64,000 nucleotides of DNA. It comes from Tipula vernalis (Eukaryota > Arthropoda > Insecta > Diptera > Tipulidae). The stretch spans positions 181,018,015 to 181,082,014 of the forward strand of contig OY282558.1 of NCBI GenBank assembly GCA_958295665.1, in the 5' to 3' direction. This document shows, piece after piece, positions 56,032 through 64,000 of the stretch (position 1 is the first letter of the stretch; every line of letters starts with the position of its first letter). The translations under genes and the position numbers were made by a program. The notes under the pieces were generated by a model that was not told where the DNA came from, searched no databases, and was given only the letters and a program-made list of their open reading frames with translations.

Positions 56032-56856
56032 TCACGGCTGGCGTGGTGGTTGGGGACAATTGATGGAAATGTGTCCTGCCTCTAAACAATTGTAACAGGT
56101 TACTGTTTTATCCGCTGTTCGTTTCGATGTAGATATTATTCCGTTATTTGAATTAATAAACGTTGATTTCGTTGGCTGTGGTTTTGTATTAACAAACCAT
56201 TGTAATTTGTCAAAGATCAATTTGTACCTATTGTATATTCCGCAATCGTTCATGTATGTCCACTTCATCCAAATCGTTCAGAATTCATTCTTAAAGTCGT
56301 TTATGTTATGCAATTTCCCTTGTGCTGTTCGATACCAAAGTAACACAGCTCACTGTAATCGTCGTATCAATGATGGTAGTATTCATCTATCACTTATCCC
56401 ATAACTATTTTGTGTTTCTTTAATGTTTTTGATGAATTGTTTCGGTGAAAAAGTTGTGACATTTGTAGGGTTAAATATTGGTAACAATTCTTCAATATCT
56501 TTTACATTGTAACAGTGATTATCACGTGTCTTCTCCGATTTGACAGTGTGTTGAATGTCTTGTACTTTACACTTATATTGATCTACATCTAAATTATTTC
56601 GTCGTTGACTACTATTTTTTTTTTAAATTTGAACAGAGCTCTTCATTATCATTGTTGTCAGTGAACCCCATCAAAATGCGTGATGCCGGTGCAACACTTG
56701 GTGCAACACCCAGCGTACTTGGTGTTTCGATTAAATCGTTCTTTCCACGCTGCTCATCCATAATCGCGGCTAGCAATCGTTCAGTTAGTACCTGTTTTTT
56801 CCATCCGCATTTAGATTCCTTTTTTTCAATTCAACTTTAAGTTGTCTGACATCCAT
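56032..56856 (-). pseudogene. gag: Gypsy-type gag remnant with SAP-like start and zinc knuckle
   Basis: Broken gag on the minus strand. The ATG at 56856 begins MDVRQLKVELKKRNLNADGK, which resembles a SAP DNA-binding motif. One base is missing in the following A-run, after which ERLLAAIMDEQRGKND and a Pro/Ala-rich stretch continue to about 56640. The middle is decayed. At the end (56268-56032) a linker is followed by a CCHC knuckle CYNCLEAGHISINC and a Pro-rich tail, as in mag-type Gags. A SAP-like module at the start of a retrotransposon Gag is unusual. The RT remnant follows directly. Confidence 0.65.
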
Positions 56857-58809
56857 ATATTCTCACAAAAACCCAAATTCACACGCGCACGATTAAAACA
56901 TACTATTTTAATAAATATTCGACCGATTTTGGATTAATATCCTACTTCTGATTTATGTCGTCGTCGTGTAAATTTAGCTTAAGTAAAAACAAAATAAATT
57001 ACCGATTATTTCAAATTATTTTGTTTATTTCGAATTTACTTTATATTCAATTATTTTTGAAGTTTTCTTGTTTTCGTCCCTACCAGAACTCTCCATCTCT
57101 TTTTTTCTTTTTATTGTTTGATAATTGTTATACTATTATACTAAGTGTTATACAATACAACCAATGCCATCAATTAAAAATGCTTATTACTAAATACGAC
57201 AATAGATCATGCTTTCCGAAAGAGGCAGCACGAAAAAAGAAAAAGTACAGAGCGTTTGCCACTAGATGTCACTACACAATCAAAAAAATATTACTGACGT
57301 TTTTCAAAAGGACGTTTATAAAAACTTCTCAAAATCAATTTAATTATCACGTATTAATAATAATCACTTTTATAACACAAAAATATTTTTCCTTATATTT
57401 ACAAAATGCACACATAAAAATATCATACAATTTTTAACAGCAGTGGCATTATGTGAAAGTTGCTTATGCTTTCGGAGTTTTCCGAAAGATGGTAGCTCTT
57501 GCGGTTTAGGAAAATTTGACATTTAAACGTGATCTATATAAAATTAATTCAAAATGTAAATATACGAGTATACACATATATGTATATGGTGAAAAATTCG
57601 TAAAATGAAAAATTCAACATATTGGACCGGAAGTCATGTTTTAATTTTGTGTTTTTAAAAAAAAAAAAATGTTTGTAGTACTCAATTGTTTTTTGTTGCT
57701 GCACAAACATATATAACTATTAGCAGTGCCATACCGGTGAATTACATAACTCAACACTAAAATAATAACTAGTTTGTCTACATTTAGCACTATAATGGTG
57801 AATTTGATAACGGGACTAAAATCGGTGCCTTTTGCATTTTTTGCATCACCATTTGTTGAATATATATATATATCGGTACGGTAAAAAAATTTAGGATTTT
57901 AATAACGGTAAATTTGGTAAATAACGTAGTAGAATTAAAACTAAACGTTCGAAGTCTATTCGACATCTGCAACCGGCAAGTAATTCTTCAAGACCTTTAG
58001 AATAATATGCAGCACGGAAATATTCTTGTCACTTCTGAAGGGATGGTGAATAATATTTAAATTCATTTGGCTTCTCTAGATAAAGACCTTTCCAGTGACA
58101 CCTGATTCTAATGGAATAATTGCTTTTCACCTCAGTATACGATCTCTGCAAGAAACCAAACACAGGAATATCTATAAACATTGATAAATAAAATGACAGA
58201 AAAAAATTACTGCATTCCTTAAGACTTTACAATAGAACGGTAGTTTTAAAGTAAAAAATTGATGTTCACGTTACTGGTCTCTCTAAATCAAAATCTTTCC
58301 AACGACTCATCTTTCAAGTCTCAGCCACAATTAGATGGGACAAACACACATTTCGCTCACCAGCGCCGCAACAGAGATTTTTGCAACCTTAGTGTCAGAA
58401 GTAAAATTTATCGTACTCTTGAATACCTTTAACCTTTACAAAATCTTTACAATGGTACAATGCACGTGATTAGTGCGGTGAACAATGGTATGAATTTTCA
58501 AATGGTTTCAGGTCAACATCTTTCCAACAGTACCTTCCGCAATATCGCGCGATATCTAGAAGTAGCCAAACATTAGTATACATAATGAGGATACCATGTA
58601 TTGCTTAATTTTGCAATTCCAGAAAATGATAGAGTGCCTTTACATATTTTATTCTTTCGACCAATTTACAGTAACGTATGGGCAAGAAAATTTGGAAAAA
58701 ATGCGATAGTAAAAACAAAACGCAATTTATTTATTTAGGGGACTCCCAATAATTTTATTTTGCTTTATATTGTCTACACAACAAGCTGTGAAAAAATTAG
58801 TCGATTCGA
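56857..58809. other. Gene-free stretch
   Basis: No gene. A long low-complexity plus-strand frame at 56955-57437 (160 codons, rich in Phe, Ile and Lys) has no domain and likely arises from AT-rich noncoding sequence, possibly including the LTR or leader of the adjacent gypsy remnant. A short copy of the 3.5-kb element's end is at 57598-57702. Confidence 0.4.
57598..57702. repeat. Solo end fragment of the 3.5-kb transposon family
   Basis: Begins GGTGAAAAATTCGTAAAATG and continues with CCGGAAGTCATGTTTTAATT, then an A-run and TTTGTAGTACTC, matching the outer 105 bp of the inverted repeats at 38020 and 41529. TATAT precedes it. No matching second end is nearby. Confidence 0.65.
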
Positions 58810-58811
58810 AA

Positions 58812-59412
58812 CATTAGCCACGAAAAGTTGTGTGCAAATTTTTAGAAAATAATCCAGAGGTAGCAACTTCTGATGTTAAAATACTTTTTAAAATTAAATT
58901 ATAAAAGATCCACAATTTATAATTTAATTAGAAGATTTAAGAATAAAAGTGCAGTTCAAAGAAAAGCGGGAAGCGGTCTGAAGACATCGTTATCATTAAA
59001 CAAAGCAAGAATGGCATTGAAGCGAATTACAGTTGGCCAAGTGGCAAAATCATATAGTTCTTTAGGAATTAAATTCCAGTGCCACAAAAATACTGTTAAA
59101 AAATGCTTAAACGAAATGAACATTAAGCTAAGAAAAAGAAAAATTTTTCCTAAAGTGTCCGAAAAACAAATAAAGGTCCAGAAACAACGTCTAAAAAAAC
59201 TTGTACAAAATTCTTTGCGAGCAAAAGATAATGTGATTGCGATTCAAGATGACGAGACCTATTTTACTTTAAATGGCAACGAATGGCAACCCAAAGCCTA
59301 CTTTGACAATGGCACATGTAATATCGACGAGAAGGTGAAGTTCATACCGAAAGTGAAGTTTCCAGACTGTGTTTTACTAATGGAACTTGTACCTTTCAAT
59401 GTTAATGGTTAA
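58812..59412 (+). pseudogene. Tc1/mariner-superfamily transposase, N-terminal fragment
   Basis: Plus-strand fragment. About 20 codons upstream of the main frame (RKVVCKFLENNPEVATSDV, from 58815) are joined by a one-base shift to the frame at 58873-59412. It contains a helix-turn-helix (RSTIYNLIRRFKNKSA), a G-S-G linker, a second helix-turn-helix (VGQVAKSYSSLGIKFQCHKNTVKK) and the first catalytic motif DDETYF, followed by KVKFIPKVKFPDCVLLMELV. The sequence stops there, before the second and third acidic residues. The DDETYF form is found in basal families of the superfamily rather than in Tc1 or mariner proper. Non-functional. Confidence 0.75.
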
Positions 59413-61079
59413 TGGATTAACCATTAACATTTGCCGATATTTTTATTTTTTGTATAGACAGATCACAAGTAGAAACATTCATTTGGTGGAAGTTATGCAG
59501 AAGTTGTAAGAAAATTTCTTACTGTCGCTACTGTGATTCGCTCCTTACTTCTTCAAATGTTCCTTTTGGTATCTTCATACATTTCTTAATAATTTTGGTT
59601 TTTAAAGATTCTATGTTACCCTGGAAAAAATGTGAACTTTATAATTTCATTTAATATTGCTAAAATATCTTGAAAAATAAAACGACGAGTAAAAAAAAAA
59701 TTCATATAAAAGATAGGTTTCTATTTATTAAGCTAGTTTGACCTTAAATTAACTTTAAGATAACCCCAAAAATAAAAATATTATCCTCCTTACTCCTCAA
59801 AACCACATAACTTATGTAAGGTATACCTTTTTCAGAAACATTTGGTTTCCAAAATAATTCGAGTGGAAACTTTCGAAATGAACACACGGTATACATATGG
59901 ACACCAAACTCGTTTTACACATATGGAAAAAATCAACAATGTTTAATTAAGTATTTTTGTAAAAAAATGTTTTGTGGTTTCGGTTTACTGTCCATCTATC
60001 CACGCCGACCATAACTTGAGAACGGTTGGGTATATCTACTTAATTTCTACACTAAACATTCGAGCAATACAAGGATAAGAAGCAAGATTTATAATATTTT
60101 CCCTTCAGTTGTCAGTGCAACCAGTAAACTGAATTTTTCTTTCTTATTTTTGCTCTAATCAATTCAAACGTGTCAATTTTAAACTAAATATTTTTGTAAT
60201 TTATGCTCCAACTGTCAATCGAAATTGTTGAACTGAAGTCTCACAACGATTGCTGAACACACAATGAATAGCACAACTGTACTTATAAGATAACCTATAG
60301 CGGACTTTACACGATCAGAATCACTGACATTAACTATTGAAAATGACATTAAAGTAGATCTTGTAAGTCGATGAAATTAATGATGACGGCTATTAATGAT
60401 CGAATCCCGATTTCCTGACTTCGAGCATCGTTACTATCGTTTGCTATTTTGCAGAGTATCGTTAACCAAGAGACACATACTAAAAATCATAATTTGAACA
60501 CAACAAAATGCAAATTTATTTCCTCAATAAATTAATTATTTGTTTATTGTTGACTTATTCATTTATATAGCTTTTGATACACTCTACTTTAAGCATCCCG
60601 TTATGGATAACTTAAAAATGGAAAATAAACTTTTTAGATTTTTCAAACTGTATGGATTTTCTCATAAAAATAAAGGGGGAGGTTGAGGGGAGTTTAATAT
60701 GTAAATTCGAAATAATAACTACCTACCCCTTCGTAACAAATAGTAATAATATGAAATCTGTAACTTATACAGTTAAAACTTTAAGTTAAACACTACAAGA
60801 ATACAATAAACAAATTTAGAAAATGTTAATCTATAGAAAACACCTTTTCCAAAAATTTTGTTTTGTAACAAGCCATGCTACCTTCAAAATGCCATGCTTC
60901 AAAATTTTGAGAAATCCAAAAAGATTGTTTTTCCATGTTGAGAGAACATTATTTTGTATAAAACCGTGTTTTCAAAACGTTTTTTTTTTTTTGAAATTTT
61001 TGTTTTATTTTTATTCTTTTTAGTCTCGAGATGATTCCGAACGTATTCGATTCTTCGAATTATAAGATCCTTATTTGAA
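59413..61079. other. Gene-free stretch
   Basis: No gene recognisable. Directly after the transposase fragment, TTAACCATTAACAT repeats the complement of AATGTTAATGGTTAATGG, a small palindrome at 59398-59431. The rest is AT-rich with short frames. Confidence 0.45.
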
Positions 61080-61451
61080 ATGAATCAGGCAACCAGGGAG
61101 TGTAGGACTCCTCAATTCGACTACCCATTAAAATATCCCAGACCCGCACCACTGTATCCCTTTTCATTCTGGTACCACCGTCAGGTATTTCGTCAGGAGG
61201 ACAATTTAGCGTACGCTGTTACTCTAGTATGTTCCTACGAGTCGACTCGAGCACTCGTAGATTACAGTAGCGGCGCAGTCGCTAACGGTGTTTCAATTAC
61301 CTACCGACTCCAGCTTGAGCATAACACTATTGTCCCGAATTACTTGAGCTCACAGCTTTTCAAACATCGTCGAATCTGGGATAATGGAAAAATACGCGAT
61401 CAACGTCTTGAGCCAACAGAATTGACTCCCCCAGGGTTTGGCTCTTGCTAA
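61080..61451 (+). CDS. Unrecognised 123-codon reading frame, GC-richer
   Basis: The frame stands out because its base composition is much less AT-biased than the flanks. The translation (PLKYPRPAPLYPFSFWYHRQ; PTELTPPGFGSC at the end) has no family I recognise and no membrane segment. On the opposite strand the region has no long frame. Downstream (61452-61620) the sequence contains AATAAATATGAACAG on the minus strand and AATAAA-type motifs, so the whole block could be a leader or LTR of an unrecognised retroelement rather than a protein-coding gene. Function unknown. Confidence 0.25.
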   Translation: MNQATRECRTPQFDYPLKYPRPAPLYPFSFWYHRQVFRQEDNLAYAVTLVCSYESTRALVDYSSGAVANGVSITYRLQLEHNTIVPNYLSSQLFKHRRIWDNGKIRDQRLEPTELTPPGFGSC

Positions 61452-61775
61452 CCCGACCATCTTCTGACCTCTGTTCATATTTATTAATATACTTCAATTT
61501 CCAAAAAGACTTAAACTCAATTTCGATCTCAAAATTAGTTACTTAACACTTCACTTTTATTTAATAACAATAAACACTTAACACTAGAACTATCAACCCG
61601 TCAAAATGACGAATTGTACATTTAATGAATTCAATTTTTTGAATTTTTTGTTAATATTTTTTGGAAGATTATGATGAATTTTAACATAATTACTTTGTTA
61701 TCATATTAAAGGTCATCACAGATTCTCACAAACGTATTAACATAATAATTAAAAAAATTGATTTCAATAAATGTA

Positions 61776-62587
61776 CAGGGTGGGCCAAATAATTTTTTTT
61801 TAAATGCAATAAAACAAAAAGTTCTCAATATTTTTTAAAATTTATTTTTTCATTGTAAAGAACAATCCTTCCGATTAATGATGGAATACTATTTCATTCA
61901 TATGACTGCCTCGGCTGGCCTTGACGTACCCCATACGGTCGGTCCAATTTTTGAGCACATTTTCGATGGAATGCGGCATTATGTCTTCAATGGCAATGCG
62001 AATATTATTCTTGAGAGCGTCAATCGTTGCTGGTTTATCGGCGTAACACTTATCTTTGACGGCACCCCAAAGGTTATAGTCCAACGGCGTCAAATCACAG
62101 CTCCGAGGCGGCCAAATCACATTAGCATTTCGGCTGATAATTCGATCTTCGAAGACAGTGCGCAAAAGATCAATTGAAACGTGTGCTGTGTGGCACGGAG
62201 CGCCGTCTTGTTGAAACCAAATGTTGCTATGTCCTCCTCTTCAAGTGCCGGGAACAAAAAATCGTTTATCATGGCGCGGTAGCGCTCACCATTGACAGTA
62301 ACGGCGGCTCCTTGCTCATTTTCAAAGAAAAATGGCCCAATGATGCCACCGGACCAAAATCCGCACCAAACAGTCACTCGTTGAGGATGCATCGGCTTCT
62401 CTACGATCACGTGCGGGTTCTCCGTGCCCCAAATGCGACAATTCTGCTTGTTTACAAAGCCGCCAAGATGGAAATGCGCCTCATCCGAAAAAATGATTTT
62501 TTTGCCAAAATCGGCATCTTCTTGTTTCAATATTTCCCAGCGTTGTTCAAGCGAATAGACAACCATTTTCGTTCAGATCGGAACGTA
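61776..62587 (-). mobile_element. Truncated DD41D transposon of a second lineage
   Basis: The 3' terminus CAGGGTGGGCCAAATAAT starts at 61776 next to TA (61774-61775). The coding strand is minus. The 5' terminus is missing: 20 bp upstream of the transposase start the sequence meets the MITE at 62588. This family is distinct from the other DD41D element here in both ends and protein. Confidence 0.8.
61875..62566 (-). pseudogene. DD41D transposase, second lineage, broken
   Basis: Starts MVVYSLEQRWEI at 62566 and jumps within about 15 residues to EDADFGKKIIFSDEAHFHLGG, the start of the catalytic core, so nearly the whole DNA-binding domain is deleted. D in FSDEAHF is the first catalytic residue. 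Near 62225 a one-base shift moves the frame; the second Asp (QQDGAP) is in the new frame. The third is in WPPRSCDLTPLDY, 41 residues after the second. The C-terminus (VLKNWTDRMGYVKASRGSHM) is intact to the stop at 61875. Not functional. Confidence 0.85.
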
Positions 62588-62817
62588 TCGTCGTGTCCAA
62601 ATAAGAGTTCATCTACAAATCGCTAATTTTTTGAAGAGGCTTTAAAGTTGTTAGTGCTGATTTCGTCTTCATTTTTTTTTAAATGAAGTCCTTTCCAGAA
62701 AGTGTGGCAAGAATTTTATTAAAAAAAAATTAAGCCAAATACAACATTAAAAACTTGACACGCCCCTCTAAAAAATGAATGGTTTGCAGATGTAATACTC
62801 TTATTTGGACACGACGG
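62588..62817. mobile_element. 230-bp MITE, TCGTCGTGTCC family, copy 2
   Basis: Same family as 40474-40707, flanked by TA (62586-62587 and 62818-62819). It lies exactly between the truncated DD41D element and a solo end of the 3.5-kb transposon family. It is slightly shorter in the left inverted repeat than copy 1. Confidence 0.88.
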
Positions 62818-63312
62818 TATGAAAACCTGGAAAAATTAAATAAAATCGAGTTTTTGTAAGAGGACCAAAAATCTACCATTCGATTTCTGAAATTTTCAAA
62901 ATAGAGTCATACATTTTACACGAAAACGAAAAATTTTACTAGCGCAAGTTTTTAGTATGTTCAATAGAATTAAAGGACGTAAAATTTAAAAAAAAAAAAA
63001 AATTGGACTATCATTGAGAAAATTCAAAAATTAAATTTTGGCGGGAAATTTGAAAATGAAGAAATTAAAACTTACCCTATATCATAAATATCGGATATTT
63101 ATTTTTCCTTTTATAGCCATAAACACAACAGCATGTTTATCATTTTTCTCAAAATTTGACACCCTGTATTTTAAACAACAACAACAACAACAAATCATTT
63201 TCTACAAAATGTTTTTTAACTAGTACTACCAATTGAAAACATAAAAAATAAAAAATTTAAACACGACTTCCGGTCCCTCATACAAAATTTGTGATTTGAC
63301 GTATTTTTCACC
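62818..63312. repeat. Solo 490-bp end of the 3.5-kb transposon family
   Basis: Matches the end of the element at 38020-38570 in inverted orientation, including the ACCTGGAAAAATTA and TTTTGGCGGGAAATTTG blocks and the CAACAACAACAA tract. It ends GTATTTTTCACC at 63312, followed by ATAT, consistent with a TATA-type target site. No transposase and no second end are nearby. Confidence 0.85.
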
Positions 63313-63599
63313 ATATAAATAATAACAATACATTTGGGTTAAAAAAAATCGCACATTCCTCAATTTTCCACAAAAGTGCAAAAATTTCAAAAAAATCCAA
63401 TATTTATTTAATTTTTTTTAATGCAGATTCAAAGTCTATTTAAATACCTATCCAGTGGTACCTTTTTTGTATTTATACGTGCCATCAAACTGATTTTTGG
63501 GGGTAAACATCTGAGGTATACGTTTTTGAGAATTTGTCAGCATTAAAATTTGTAGTAAAACTCGAATTAAAACATGGAAATCAGAAAAAAATATTTTTA
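63313..63599. other. Short gene-free stretch
   Basis: AT-rich, nothing recognised. It probably includes the 3' terminus of the following Tc1 element, but only one end is in the window so the terminal repeat cannot be identified. Confidence 0.4.
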
Positions 63600-64000
63600 T
63601 TAATCACGAGTACTCCCTCCTCTGGTCCGAATGACAGGTTCCATTCGATGAAGCATTGATTTCACCAAAGTTTTCACAAAATCTTCAGATATCGCCACCC
63701 ATTCCTCTACGATTGCCTGTTGCAGCTCCTGGAGACTCGTTGGAGCAACATCTCTGGCTCGAACCCTTCTTTTCAATTCGTCCCATATATGTTCGATGGG
63801 ATTGAGGTCCGGACTTCGAGCTGGTCACTCCATAACAAGCACATCCACCACTTGAAGTTACTGGTATACTACACCAGCCCTATGCGGGCTCGCATTATCC
63901 TGCATGAACAGAAAATGTTCACCAATAAACCCGGCAAAAGGTACGACATACTCCTCGAGTACTTCCTTAATGTACCGTTGAGAAGTCATTCCTCTTGACC
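63600..64000 (-). pseudogene. Tc1-type transposase C-terminal part, cut by window edge
   Basis: Minus-strand reading from 64000 to the stop at 63600. It shows the second catalytic Asp in FLFMQDNASPHRA and the Glu in RSPDLNPIEHIWDELKRR, with 34 residues between (DD34E, Tc1 type), followed by the usual C-terminal helices (LQELQQAIVEEW; SMLHRMEPVIRTRGG). Two in-frame stops lie between the Asp and the Glu (near 63855 and 63825), the second at a position where Trp is usual, so TGG to TGA is likely. The first Asp and the DNA-binding domain would lie beyond the window. Confidence 0.9.

Noticed and set aside
56955..57437. 160-codon plus-strand frame
   Set aside because: Composition (Phe, Ile, Lys, Asn) is that expected of AT-rich noncoding DNA and there is no motif.
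61878..62626. Two plus-strand frames of 99 and 150 codons
   Set aside because: Antisense to the second DD41D transposase.

Overview
This is an AT-rich eukaryotic window and most of what can be read in it is transposable-element sequence. The combination of Tc1/mariner elements (including two DD41D lineages), a PIF/Harbinger element with a Myb-like accessory gene, a Jockey-type non-LTR element and several Ty3/gypsy elements, one primed by tRNA-Trp, points to an insect genome; a fly is plausible but the order cannot be fixed from sequence alone. No conserved host gene was recognised. The best single host candidate is a 139-codon reading frame with one membrane segment at 11613-12032. The window probably lies in a gene desert, a long intron or heterochromatin-like DNA.

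Layout. 1-5.1 kb: AT-rich, no gene. 5.1-6.75 kb: a direct duplication, then an unusual 8/11-bp AAACTTTT satellite. 6.75-13.9 kb: mostly unassignable, with the 139-codon frame and a short LTR-like fragment. 13.9-16.0 kb: a DD41D Tc1/mariner-type transposon with about 400-bp inverted repeats and an intact-looking transposase. 16.8-19.9 kb: an envelope-like fragment, a perfect (AT)n tract of about 187 bp, and a dead Tc1 element carrying its own 743-bp insertion. 20.1-32.7 kb: a nest. An old, decayed errantivirus-like gypsy element on the minus strand was hit by a Harbinger transposon (22150-29963, CTG target duplication), and that was hit much more recently by a complete CsRn1-type gypsy retrotransposon (23990-29887) with apparently identical LTRs. 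A 970-bp palindrome also lies in the old element.

35.9-44.2 kb: a Jockey ORF1 fragment, a foldback MITE, a 3.5-kb DNA transposon with 460-bp inverted repeats and TATA target duplications (degenerate transposase of a family I cannot classify firmly, with a second MITE inside), a gypsy pol tail and a mariner element with broken reading frame. 46.9 kb: a strong hairpin. 49.6-55.2 kb: a second nest, a dead Jockey element (9-bp target duplication, poly(A)) containing a TA-flanked MITE, which contains a second DD41D copy. 55.5-56.9 kb: a gypsy remnant whose gag starts with a SAP-like motif. 58.8-64.0 kb: further Tc1/mariner fragments, another copy of the second MITE and a solo end of the 3.5-kb element.

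The elements do not work together as a system; the nesting order gives a relative chronology. The only elements that look potentially active are the CsRn1-type retrotransposon (gag, -1 frameshift signal, long pol, PBS, PPT and matching LTRs) and, for its protein only, the first DD41D copy.
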